From Massilia sp. (lineage in GTDB: Bacteria > Pseudomonadota > Gammaproteobacteria > Burkholderiales > Burkholderiaceae_D): 12,298 bases of DNA. Shown here one piece after another: positions 6,375 to 12,298 of the stretch. Position 1 is the first letter of the stretch; each line of letters starts with the position of its first letter. Where the stretch lies: positions 1 to 12,298 of the forward strand of contig JAQGNM010000183.1 in assembly GCA_028291845.1 (NCBI GenBank), read 5' to 3'. Below the pieces are notes generated by a model. It made no database searches. It was not told the origin of the DNA and was given only the letters and a program-made list of their open reading frames with translations. A program made the translations under genes and the position numbers.

Positions 6375-6887
6375 ATGGGGGAACGATATTTAAGAAGTAT
6401 CCGCTTGCTGGCGGAATGCATGCAGGGCTTCGAACGCTTTTCGGGCGAATCGGTGCGTCGTTGCGGGCTGACCCATGCGCAGTTCGACATCATCGCCACC
6501 TTGGGCAACACCGCCGGCATGAGCTACAAGGAACTGGGCGAACGCACGCTCATTACCAAGGGCACCCTGACCGGCGTCATCGAACGCCTCGAACAAAAGG
6601 GCTTGGTGGCGCGCTGCCGCAGCGGCAACGACAAGCGCTCCTTTTTCGTCAGCCTGACGCTCGAGGGCGTGGCCATGTTCGAGCGGGCGTTCCCCGCCAT
6701 GGTGGCCGATGGCAAGCGTCTGTTCGGTGGCTGGACCGAGGCCGATTACGATGCCCTTGAAGCCGTTCTCGACAAGTTCAAGGCGACCGTTGCCGGCGCC
6801 GACAGCAGTTGTTCCGGCCCGCCCGGTGATAAGGTCGCACTCCCCTGTCCCGATTCAATTACTTCAAACACCGAGGATCACACTTGA
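6375..6887 (+). CDS. MarR-family transcriptional regulator
   Basis: This dimeric winged-helix DNA-binding protein has 170 residues from ATG 6375. Residues ~32-95 form the wHTH: LTHAQFDIIATL, then MSYKELGERTLITKGTLTGVIERLEQKGLV (recognition helix around 61-75), and the wing motif DKR at 86-88, which is characteristic of MarR. The C-terminal ~30 residues (from about GADSSCSG) are a polar, probably disordered tail beyond the normal family length. An upstream in-frame ATG at 6327 would add 16 residues, but a TATAAT lies between the two, so 6375 is preferred. No ribosome site precedes either start. The gene diverges from the EamA transporter gene, a common layout in which MarR represses both; the ligand is unknown. 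Its stop overlaps the next gene's TTG start. Confidence 0.85.
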   Translation: MGERYLRSIRLLAECMQGFERFSGESVRRCGLTHAQFDIIATLGNTAGMSYKELGERTLITKGTLTGVIERLEQKGLVARCRSGNDKRSFFVSLTLEGVAMFERAFPAMVADGKRLFGGWTEADYDALEAVLDKFKATVAGADSSCSGPPGDKVALPCPDSITSNTEDHT

Positions 6888-7174
6888 AAACCGCTCTGCT
6901 CGACGGCATCACGCCGGCCAAGATCGACAAACAAATCATGGGCAACCTGTTGCTCGACATCGCTTCCGTTGACGAAGTACGCCAGGAAAGAATGCTGATC
7001 GGCGTGCGTAACGAAGACGGCGAGATCTACCGCCTGATCGGCGCCGCCAAGGCCAACAATTACACCAACGCGGTCGAAGAGCTGGAAGACCTCGGCATGG
7101 TCGATGAATTGAAAGAAGCCGACGGCACCGAAGAAGGCTGCGACGCCATTTTCAGCGGCGGCGAGGTGGAATAA
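6884..7174 (+). CDS. Acidic 96-residue protein of unknown function
   Basis: I do not recognise this family. The start is TTG at 6884, preceded by GAGGA with four bases between, and TTGA joins it to the marR stop, so translation is probably coupled to marR. The protein is strongly acidic with no signal peptide or membrane segment, so it is presumably cytosolic. It looks like a compact alpha/beta domain: ITPAKIDKQIMGNLLLDIASVDEVRQERMLIG helix-rich, GVRNEDGEIYRLIG strand pair, then NAVEELEDLGMVDEL helix, ending in a Glu/Gly-rich tail with a single Cys. Codon use is normal for the region, and the regular periodicity and good ribosome site support a real gene. An ATG start at 6938 (Met19) would remove the first helix and is less likely. 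No terminator follows. Confidence 0.72.
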   Translation: MKTALLDGITPAKIDKQIMGNLLLDIASVDEVRQERMLIGVRNEDGEIYRLIGAAKANNYTNAVEELEDLGMVDELKEADGTEEGCDAIFSGGEVE

Positions 7175-7226
7175 AGACACTTTGTCGGGTTATTCTATCC
7201 AGAAATGTTTCTCGCTGAATCAAGGG

Positions 7227-7232
7227 TATAAT
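7227..7232 (+). promoter_or_regulatory. -10 box of the HDOD gene, six bases from the ATG
   Basis: A perfect TATAAT ends six bases before the ATG at 7239, the same geometry as for marR, and no Shine-Dalgarno lies in between. A leaderless transcript is predicted. The -35 region (around 7204-7209) is weak. Confidence 0.5.
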
Positions 7233-7238
7233 TTTTCG

Positions 7239-8072
7239 ATGGACCGACTCGACGCTTTCAAAACCATCGCCGCGCAGGCGCAACGCGGGGAGCTGAGCTT
7301 CCCCACCAATGTGGACGCCACATTGAAGCTGCAGCGCGCGCTGGCCGATCCCGATCTGCATGCCGACGACGCCGCGCGCCTGGTGCAGACCGAGCCCCTG
7401 CTGGCCGCGCGCACCGTGGCGATTGCCAATTCGGTCACTTACAACCGTTCCGGCCAGAGCATCACCACCGTGCGCGGCGCTGTTCAGCGGGTCGGCTTTC
7501 GGGTGTTGCACGCCTTGTCGGCGGCGGTGATCGTGCGCCAGCTCGACAGCAAGATCACCGACCCGCAGCTGCGCGCCAAGGCCGACCAGCTGTGGAAGCA
7601 TTCGGCCCACGTCGCCGCGCTGTCGCAATTGGTCGCCAAGCGCATCAGCAAGGTCGATCCGGAGACGGCGATGTTTGCCGGCATCGTCCACGAGGTCGGC
7701 GGCTTTTATCTGCTGTCGCGCGCCAGTGAATTTCCCGGCATGCTGGACGGCGATCCCGATGAATGGATCGAATACGGCGAGACCGCCATCGGCCGCGGCG
7801 TGCTGAAAAAACTCGGGGTGCCAGCGCCCGTGATGGATGCGATCGAGGCCATGTGGGAGGGCATGCGCGCGCTGCCGCCGGAAACCCTGGGCGACACGCT
7901 GATGCTGGCCAATGACCTGGCCCCGCTCAATTCGCCCCTGCACGTGCGCGCCGGCGCCACCACCCGGCAATCGGCGGCGACCGTCGATTTCGTGGTCGGC
8001 GAGGGTACCCTGGCGGAAATCCTGGCCGAGGCCAAGGAAGAGGTCGACAGCCTGACGGCCGCCCTGTTTTAA
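7239..8072 (+). CDS. HDOD-domain signalling protein
   Basis: This cytosolic protein of 277 residues is an HDOD domain (about residues 14-215) with a short C-terminal extension. HDOD domains are relatives of HD phosphohydrolases that have mostly lost metal-binding residues and act in signalling. Visible landmarks are the opening FPTNVDATLKLQRALADPD, VQTEPLLAARTVAIANS, VRGAVQRVGFRVLHALS, LWKHSAHVAALSQLVAKRI (His121), and AGIVHEVGGFYLL, where His151-Glu152 replaces the catalytic His-Asp, consistent with no phosphodiesterase activity. The last ~40 residues contain an acidic helix (EILAEAKEEVDSL). The frame is open back to 7182, but the TATAAT at 7227-7232 lies inside that stretch, so ATG 7239 is preferred. 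It has its own promoter and a strong terminator, so it is probably monocistronic. Its partner and pathway cannot be told from the sequence. Confidence 0.85.
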   Translation: MDRLDAFKTIAAQAQRGELSFPTNVDATLKLQRALADPDLHADDAARLVQTEPLLAARTVAIANSVTYNRSGQSITTVRGAVQRVGFRVLHALSAAVIVRQLDSKITDPQLRAKADQLWKHSAHVAALSQLVAKRISKVDPETAMFAGIVHEVGGFYLLSRASEFPGMLDGDPDEWIEYGETAIGRGVLKKLGVPAPVMDAIEAMWEGMRALPPETLGDTLMLANDLAPLNSPLHVRAGATTRQSAATVDFVVGEGTLAEILAEAKEEVDSLTAALF

Positions 8073-8088
8073 GCCAGGGTTTCCCTTT

Positions 8089-8119
8089 AAAAACCATCTG
8101 GCTCCGCCAGTGGTTTTTT
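8089..8119 (+). terminator. Intrinsic terminator of the HDOD gene
   Basis: AAAAACCA-CTGGC pairs with GCCAG-TGGTTTTT, with one bulged T and a TCC loop, and the right arm ends in six T. It begins 17 bases after the stop codon. Confidence 0.88.
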
Positions 8120-8173
8120 CCATATGGTTCTGCGCCCCTAAGCCGGCTTTTTTCAGATTTCGTCTGACTAGTC

Positions 8174-8203
8174 CGCTCAAAAGTAGGGTTTCACTTTTGA
8201 GCG
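8174..8203. repeat. Perfect 11-bp inverted repeat with 8-base loop
   Basis: CGCTCAAAAGT (8174-8184) and ACTTTTGAGCG (8193-8203) flank the loop AGGGTTTC. Outer GACT/AGTC bases at 8166-8169 and 8207-8210 can add four more pairs after an internal loop. There is no T-tract on either strand right after it, so it is not a standard terminator. Its function is unknown. Confidence 0.7.
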
Positions 8204-8211
8204 CTCAGTCA

Positions 8212-8240
8212 AAAAAATGCCCACTCTCGGAAGAGCGGGC
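8212..8240 (-). terminator. Leftward intrinsic terminator without an annotated gene
   Basis: Read on the minus strand, GCCC and CTCT-type arms (8240-8232 with 8227-8219) form a 9-position stem with one C-A mismatch and a four-base loop, followed by A and seven T (8217-8211). The plus strand has no T-tract here. No recognised minus-strand gene lies to its right before the secF terminator at 9446, so the transcript it serves is unknown. Confidence 0.65.
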
Positions 8241-8252
8241 TGAAGTCCAAAA

Positions 8253-8324
8253 CTAGGGATGTCCTGAAAGAGACAGTTCCACTATAGGGCCGCATGCCCC
8301 GTCACTCTGTGCGTTATTCAACAT
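8253..8324 (-). CDS. Possible 23-residue peptide before the orphan terminator
   Basis: From ATG 8324 the minus strand reads MLNNAQSDGACGPIVELSLS plus three residues, then TAG at 8253, 12 bases before the leftward terminator stem. No Shine-Dalgarno is visible and I recognise no family. A random ORF of this size is easily expected. It is listed only because it sits just ahead of a terminator that otherwise has no gene; a small non-coding RNA is at least as likely. Confidence 0.15.
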   Translation of the reverse strand: MLNNAQSDGACGPIVELSLSGHP

Positions 8325-8399
8325 AAAATGGCGATAGTTGATGGATGACGAAAAAACCGCCCCACATAACAATTTATTTAACCTTTAGACGAAAATTTA

Positions 8400-8440
8400 T
8401 GTCGACAATCTTTACATAGATTCGTTCGACGAACTTGTCG
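8400..8440 (+). promoter_or_regulatory. Palindrome cluster, candidate enhancer-binding-protein sites
   Basis: Three dyads lie within 41 bases: TGTCGACA (8400-8407), GTTCG-A-CGAAC (8424-8434), and CGACAA (8403-8408) facing TTGTCG (8435-8440). They lie about 65-105 bases upstream of the start expected from the sigma-54 promoter, where activators of such promoters bind. The protein is not identifiable from sequence; PrsR is the natural candidate for a PEP-CTERM gene. Confidence 0.45.
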
Positions 8441-8476
8441 CCTTTTTAACTGTTTGATTTATAGACATTATTTAAT

Positions 8477-8493
8477 TTGGCATGTTTTTTGCT
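8477..8493 (+). promoter_or_regulatory. Sigma-54 (RpoN) promoter of the PEP-CTERM gene
   Basis: TTGGCATGTTTTTTGCT carries the -24 GG (8479-8480) and -12 GC (8491-8492) separated by exactly ten bases. It matches the consensus YTGGCACGRNNNTTGCW at all but two defined positions. It predicts a start near 8504 and a ~32-base leader. This fits published RpoN/PrsK-PrsR control of PEP-CTERM genes in betaproteobacteria. Confidence 0.8.
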
Positions 8494-8535
8494 ATGAATG
8501 GGCAGCAGTTAAAAAAACTACCCTGAAAGAGCAAA

Positions 8536-9321
8536 ATGAAAAATCTCGCATTCACCGCCCTCGCCGCCTCCCTGTTGGTCAGCACCAGCGCCATGGCAGG
8601 CCCCGGCTACCTTGCCGCCACCGAAGGATTTGACTATCCCGCCAACACCAGCATCGTCGGCCAGAACGGCGGCACCGGCTGGTCGTCCGCCTGGCAATCT
8701 GGTCTCACCACCGCACCACAGGTCGTGTCGAATCAGGGCAACACGGCTTTACAGCTGTCGAGCAACAGCGACAACGCCGCCTACCGTAGCCTGAGCGCGG
8801 CAGTCACCGGCGAAGTACTGATCAAATTCGTCTTCAGCTACTCGGGCGTGCTGGGCGACAACGATTTTCTGGGCCTGTGGTTCGGCAGTTCGGCCGGCCC
8901 GAATATCGGCCTGAAGGCCAACTGCGGCACCGGTGCCTGCATCAACGATGCATTCGCGCGCACCAGCGGCAGCACCACCCAAATGCTCCTCAACAGCAAT
9001 TTGCAAGCCGACACCTCGTACGTGCTGTTTGGCCACCTGTACAAAGCCAATGGCAGCAACACCTACAACCGTTTCGATGCATGGCTGAATCCATCGTCGG
9101 CTGAAATGAGCAACCTGACCAACCCGGATGCCTCCTCGAGCGGCGTGACCTCGATGAATTCGTTCAGCGTACTGGGCTTCCGTACCGACAACATCGACGG
9201 CGGCACCACCGTGCGGGTCGACGACATCGAAGTGAGCGTTGTGCCTGAGCCAAGCTCGGTCGCCCTGCTCGGCATCTCGATGCTGGCGCTGTGCGGCCTG
9301 CGCCGTCGCCGCCAGAAGTAA
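8536..9321 (+). CDS. PEP-CTERM-sorted surface protein
   Basis: This exported protein of 261 residues has a Sec signal peptide (MKNLAFTALAASLLVSTSAMA, cut predicted after residue 21). A beta-rich, Ser/Thr/Asn/Gly-rich body (22-235) resembles a LamG/concanavalin-like jelly roll: opening EGFDYPANTS, GTGWSSAWQSG, NTALQLSSNSDN, VLIKFVFSYSG, FLGLWFGSS, DAWLNPS and closing VRVDDIEVSVV. A PEP-CTERM tail follows: VPEP at 236-239, a hydrophobic helix (~241-255), and RRRR at 256-259. Such tails are recognised by an exosortase and the protein is moved to the outer surface or exopolysaccharide matrix; no exosortase gene is in the window. Cys130 and Cys135 could form a small disulfide loop. GAAAGAG before the ATG serves as ribosome site. 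The gene has its own sigma-54 promoter and terminator, so it is monocistronic. The body's ligand or role is unknown; a part in aggregation or biofilm is inferred from the family. Confidence 0.9.
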   Translation: MKNLAFTALAASLLVSTSAMAGPGYLAATEGFDYPANTSIVGQNGGTGWSSAWQSGLTTAPQVVSNQGNTALQLSSNSDNAAYRSLSAAVTGEVLIKFVFSYSGVLGDNDFLGLWFGSSAGPNIGLKANCGTGACINDAFARTSGSTTQMLLNSNLQADTSYVLFGHLYKANGSNTYNRFDAWLNPSSAEMSNLTNPDASSSGVTSMNSFSVLGFRTDNIDGGTTVRVDDIEVSVVPEPSSVALLGISMLALCGLRRRRQK

Positions 9322-9348
9322 TCCGGCAAACCGCCTTGGCGAAACAGC

Positions 9349-9374
9349 AAGCGCGCCCGAGGGCGCGCTTTTTT
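9349..9374 (+). terminator. Intrinsic terminator of the PEP-CTERM gene
   Basis: AAGCGCGCCC and GGGCGCGCTT form a GC-rich stem with a minimal loop, followed by a T-run to 9374 (six T in total from 9369). It lies 27 bases after the stop codon. Confidence 0.88.
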
Positions 9375-9445
9375 ACGGGCGCTGTAAAGCCGCAAGTTGT
9401 CATCTCAGCGAGCCCACCTGCGCACAGCCACGAGCGCACGAGCGC

Positions 9446-9477
9446 AAAAAAAAGCGCCTGCATCGGCAGGCGCTTTT
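9446..9477 (-). terminator. Intrinsic terminator of secDF
   Basis: AAAAGCGCCTGC and GCAGGCGCTTTT form a perfect 12-bp stem with a four-base loop. On the minus strand it runs into eight T (9453-9446), placed 17 bases beyond the secF stop. Four T on the plus strand may also stop read-through from the PEP-CTERM gene. Confidence 0.88.
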
Positions 9478-9494
9478 GATCAGGCTGGCTCTGC

Positions 9495-10511
9495 TTAAAC
9501 CACCGCCCCGTCTGTTTCATCCTTTTCCTTGACCGGCTTGATCAAGTCTTCGCGCTTCACGCCCAGCCACATGGCGATGGCGGCGGCAACGAACACCGAC
9601 GAATAAATGCCGAAGCAGATGCCGATGGTCAAGGCGATGGCAAAGTAGTGCAAGGTGGCGCCGCCCAGGAACAGCATCGACAGCACCATCAACTGGGTAC
9701 AGCCGTGGGTGATCATGGTGCGCGAGATGGTGCTGGTGATGGCGTTGTCGATCACTTCGGTGACGCTGGCGCGGCGCTGCTTGCGGAAGTTTTCGCGGAT
9801 CCGGTCGAAAATCACCACCGACTCGTTGACCGAATATCCCAACACGGCAAGAATCGCCGCCAGCACGGTGAGCGAGAACTCCCACTGGAAGAAGGCAAAA
9901 AAGCCGAGAATGATGACGACGTCGTGCAAGTTGGCGACGATGGCGGCGACGGCGAATTTCCACTCGAAGCGGATGGCCAGGTAGATCATCACCCCGACCA
10001 CCACCATCAACAGCGCGTTCAGGCCGTTTTGCGCCAGCTCTTCTCCCACTTGCGGGCCGACGAAGTCTTTCGATTGCAGGGACAGCACTTCGGCGCCGGC
10101 GGCGTCGACGCAACCCTGCTTCGACACCGGCTGGCCGTTGACCACGCTGGCGATCTGCTTCGGGGTGCCCTTTTCCGCCGCGCACAGCGTGCTGAACACG
10201 CGCTCGGAACCGTCGCCTTTTTGCCCCTTCAAGGCGGGCAGGTTGACGATGATGTCCTGGGCAGTGCCGAAACTGGTCACCACCGGCTGCTCATAGCCCA
10301 GCGACTCGAGGTTGTGGCGGATTTTCTCCTGGTCGGCCGCATGCGGGTAGCGCAATTCCAACTTGGTGCCACCGGTAAACTCGACCGAGAAGTGCAAGTT
10401 CTTGTGGATCAGGAAAAACACGGCGGCAGCAAACGTCAGCGCGGAAATCACGTTGAAAATCAACGCATGGCGCATGAAGGGGATGTCGCGCTTGATCTTG
10501 AAAAATTCCAT
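9495..10511 (-). CDS. secF: Protein translocase subunit SecF
   Basis: This is an inner-membrane partner of SecD in the SecDF complex, which uses the proton gradient to help pull preproteins out of SecYEG on the periplasmic side. The 338 residues have the standard six segments (about 14-34, 162-181, 186-209, 213-234, 264-285, 288-314). The first periplasmic domain begins LHFSVEFTGGTKLELRYP and ends at DFVGPQVGEELA. The conserved core FEWKFAVAAIVANLHDV, GYSVNESVVIFDRIRENFRK and TRTMITHG-type region is intact. The periplasmic domain is longer than in many relatives (E. coli SecF has about 323 residues) and contains two cysteines, Cys110 and Cys134, flanking the extra stretch. The start has GAGGAA upstream and lies 21 bases after the secD stop, so it is one operon with secD; a strong terminator follows. 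Confidence 0.97.
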   Translation of the reverse strand: MEFFKIKRDIPFMRHALIFNVISALTFAAAVFFLIHKNLHFSVEFTGGTKLELRYPHAADQEKIRHNLESLGYEQPVVTSFGTAQDIIVNLPALKGQKGDGSERVFSTLCAAEKGTPKQIASVVNGQPVSKQGCVDAAGAEVLSLQSKDFVGPQVGEELAQNGLNALLMVVVGVMIYLAIRFEWKFAVAAIVANLHDVVIILGFFAFFQWEFSLTVLAAILAVLGYSVNESVVIFDRIRENFRKQRRASVTEVIDNAITSTISRTMITHGCTQLMVLSMLFLGGATLHYFAIALTIGICFGIYSSVFVAAAIAMWLGVKREDLIKPVKEKDETDGAVV

Positions 10512-10532
10512 CTTGAATGTTCCTCTTCTTAA

Positions 10533-12298
10533 TTACTTCTTGATGGAGACCACGCCGGGCGTCCACACGGTGCCGATGGCGATCTTGCTGAGCTTTTTCT
10601 TGCGGCCGTACCAGAGATTGACCACGCCGCGCGAAACAAACACGGCAGAGAACATCGAGGTCAGGATGCCCAGGCAGTGCACCACGGCAAAGCCGCGCAC
10701 GGCGCCCGAGCCGAACACCAGCAGGGCCAGGCCGACGATCAGGGTGGTCACGTTGGAGTCGAGAATGGTGGCCCAGGCGCGATCGAAACCGGCGGCAATC
10801 GCCGCCTGCGGGGCGGCGCCGCCGCGCAGTTCTTCGCGGATACGCTCGTTAATCAGCACGTTGGCATCGATCGCCATACCGAGCGCCAGCGCAATTGCCG
10901 CGATACCCGGCAGGGTCAGGGTCGCCTGCAGCATCGACAGCAAGGACAGCAGGAACAGCAAGTTGCACGCCAGTGCGATCACGCTGAAGAAGCCGAACAG
11001 CTGATAATAGATGATCATGAAGATGGCGATGGCGATGAAACCGTACACCGTCGAGTACAAGCCCTTGGCAATGTTTTCCGCGCCCAGTTGCGGGCCGACC
11101 ACGCGCTCTTCGACAAATTCCATCGGCGCCGACAGCGCGCCGGAGCGCAGCAGCAGGGCCAGTTCGCTGGCGCGCTCGACCGAGCCCATGTTGTTGATCT
11201 GGAAGCTACTGCCCAGTTCGCTCTGGATGGTGGCCACCGAGATCAGGTTGTATTTACCCTTTTCCTTGAGCAGGATCGCCATTTTCTTGCCGATCCGCTC
11301 GCGGGTGGCTTCACGCATCTTGCGCCCGCCGTCGCCGTTCAGGTCGATCGACACCGCCGGCTGCTGGTTCTGATCGAAGCTGGCGGTGGCATTCGAGATG
11401 TATTCGCCGGTCAGGACGATGTCCTTGTACAGCACCGCGGGCGCGGCCGGGCCGGTGGTGAACACTTCCGAGTTGAGCGGAATGGTGGCTGCCGTTTCGG
11501 TGCCAGGCAGCACGGTCTCGTCGACCATGCGCAATTCCAGGGTGGCGGTGCGGCCGATGATGTCCTTGGCGCGGGCGACGTCTTGTACGCCAGGCAATTG
11601 AATGACGATCCGGTCCGGCCCCTGCTGCTGGATGATCGGCTCGCTCACGCCCAGTTCGTTGATCCGCTTCGACAGGGTGGCGATGTTTTGCTTGACGCCC
11701 TCTTCCACCGTGCGGGTCAGCGCGGCCGGTTTCAAGGTGGCGATCAGTTTCAAATCGCTGCCGTCGGCGGCGTCGGCAAAGGCCAGGTCCGGCATTTGCG
11801 CGGCCAGCACATTGCGCGCCTGGGTGCGGGTGTCGGCGTCGCGGAATTTCACTTCGAGGGCATCGCCAACGCGCTCGATGCCGGCGTGGCGCACATTCTT
11901 GTCGCGCAAGGTGCTGCGTACGCTGGCCTGCAAACCCTTGATGCGGTTTTCCAGCACGGCTTTACCGTCGACCTGCATCAAAAAGTGCACGCCGCCGCGC
12001 AAGTCCAGGCCCAGGTTCATCGGCAGCGCGCGGATCGCCTGCATCCAGGCCGGCGTGTTTTTCACCAGGTTGACGGTGACGATGTAATCGGGATCGGTGG
12101 GATCGCGGTTGAGGTCACGCTCAAGCGCCAACTTGGCCTTGAACTGGGCGTCGGTGGTGGGGAAACGCACGCGCACCGAGCTGGCCGCGCCCTGGCCGTC
12201 GAGGCTGACGCGGTCAGGGGCGATGCCATCCTGCTTGAGAGCCTGGGCCACCTGCGCCGTCGTGTCGCTGGTGATCTTGACGGTGGCTTTGCCGGTCG
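10533..12298 (-). CDS. secD: Protein translocase subunit SecD (5' end beyond window)
   Basis: This is an inner-membrane SecDF subunit that captures emerging preproteins with its large periplasmic domain. The frame is open to the right edge: codons continue upstream of the GTG at 12251 with no stop, so the true start and first membrane segment lie outside. 587 residues are visible of roughly 620-650 expected. Landmarks in order are VRFPTTDAQFKAK, LGLDLRGGVHFLMQVD, a periplasmic part with INELGVSEPIIQQQGPDRIVIQLPGVQD, the SVERASELALLLRSGALSAP head region, VVGPQLGAENIAKG, then the membrane domain (about 11080-10560). The membrane domain contains ALALGMAIDANVLINERIREE and the STFTTLIVGL-like segment seen here as DSNVTTLIVGLALLVFG. 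yajC and tgt are usually upstream. The reading and identity are certain; only the N-terminus is missing. Confidence 0.97.
   Translation of the reverse strand, partial: TGKATVKITSDTTAQVAQALKQDGIAPDRVSLDGQGAASSVRVRFPTTDAQFKAKLALERDLNRDPTDPDYIVTVNLVKNTPAWMQAIRALPMNLGLDLRGGVHFLMQVDGKAVLENRIKGLQASVRSTLRDKNVRHAGIERVGDALEVKFRDADTRTQARNVLAAQMPDLAFADAADGSDLKLIATLKPAALTRTVEEGVKQNIATLSKRINELGVSEPIIQQQGPDRIVIQLPGVQDVARAKDIIGRTATLELRMVDETVLPGTETAATIPLNSEVFTTGPAAPAVLYKDIVLTGEYISNATASFDQNQQPAVSIDLNGDGGRKMREATRERIGKKMAILLKEKGKYNLISVATIQSELGSSFQINNMGSVERASELALLLRSGALSAPMEFVEERVVGPQLGAENIAKGLYSTVYGFIAIAIFMIIYYQLFGFFSVIALACNLLFLLSLLSMLQATLTLPGIAAIALALGMAIDANVLINERIREELRGGAAPQAAIAAGFDRAWATILDSNVTTLIVGLALLVFGSGAVRGFAVVHCLGILTSMFSAVFVSRGVVNLWYGRKKKLSKIAIGTVWTPGVVSIKK

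Noticed and set aside
8140..8153. AAGCCGGCTT plus T-run as another terminator
   Set aside because: The palindrome has no room for a loop, so a hairpin cannot form; the terminator at 8089-8119 already serves the HDOD gene.
8282..8290. CTATAGGGC resembling a phage T7-type promoter core
   Set aside because: Only the TATAGGG tail matches; the upstream part of such promoters is missing and there are no phage genes.
8436..8450. TGTCGC upstream of the PEP-CTERM gene as an ArgR site
   Set aside because: The AA follows after six bases rather than eight, and the core is part of a dyad better explained by the sigma-54 activator cluster.
8524..8531. CCTGAAAGAG occurring at 8262-8271 and again at 8522-8531 as a functional repeat
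   Set aside because: A 10-base match within a few hundred bases, one copy being the PEP-CTERM ribosome site; chance is sufficient.
1..12298. Mobile elements, CRISPR arrays, tRNA or rRNA genes, defence or biosynthetic clusters
   Set aside because: No transposase, integrase, repeat-spacer pattern, cloverleaf or toxin-antitoxin pair was recognised on either strand; the genes are core metabolism, regulation, surface protein and Sec.

Overview
The window reads as chromosomal DNA of a GC-rich betaproteobacterium, most likely Oxalobacteraceae (Massilia, Duganella or Janthinobacterium type). This is inferred from the character of the SecDF proteins, the presence of a PEP-CTERM surface protein, an HDOD protein and a Pseudomonas-style aru operon. 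No phage, IS, CRISPR, tRNA or rRNA was seen. Most of the sequence is ordinary core metabolism and secretion. The interest lies in regulation and in a few local oddities.

Left half (1-6262, all minus strand). This is the arginine succinyltransferase (AST) catabolic cluster. In transcription order it runs: an EamA/DMT-family transporter (6262-5345); an AraC-type ArgR regulator with a DJ-1/PfpI-like N-terminal domain (5334-4384); aruC/astC aminotransferase (4233-2896); aruF and aruG, the two arginine N-succinyltransferase subunits (2865-1813 and 1819-758); and the first 262 codons of astD/aruD, which runs off the left edge. Genes are tightly packed or overlapping from aruC onward. The 150-bp gap before aruC has a perfect TATAAT -10 box and an exact match to the Pseudomonas ArgR half-site (TGTCGC-N8-AA). 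ArgR is therefore the likely arginine-responsive activator of the operon. AruC carries six tandem 4-residue (12-bp) repeats at its N-terminus.

Middle (6263-8119, plus strand). A MarR regulator diverges from the eamA transporter. It is followed by a TTG-started acidic 96-residue protein of unknown function whose start overlaps the marR stop, then by an HDOD-domain protein with a good intrinsic terminator. Both marR and the HDOD gene have a TATAAT box ending exactly six bases before the ATG and no Shine-Dalgarno, so both may be made as leaderless mRNAs.

8073-8535 is a 463-bp AT-rich intergenic region. It holds the HDOD terminator, an 11-bp perfect inverted repeat, and an intrinsic terminator pointing left with no annotated gene to serve (possible small RNA or 23-codon ORF). 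It also holds nested palindromes and a near-consensus sigma-54 promoter. That promoter drives the PEP-CTERM surface protein gene (8536-9321), which fits the known RpoN/PrsR control of PEP-CTERM genes.

Right part (9322-12298). Two convergent terminators separate the PEP-CTERM gene from secF and secD (minus strand), the accessory subunits of the Sec translocon. secD is cut by the right edge. I did not find a discrete undescribed defence or mobile system. The best leads are the regulatory sites, the AruC repeat expansion, the leaderless pair, the orphan terminator and the transporter-argR-aru arrangement.
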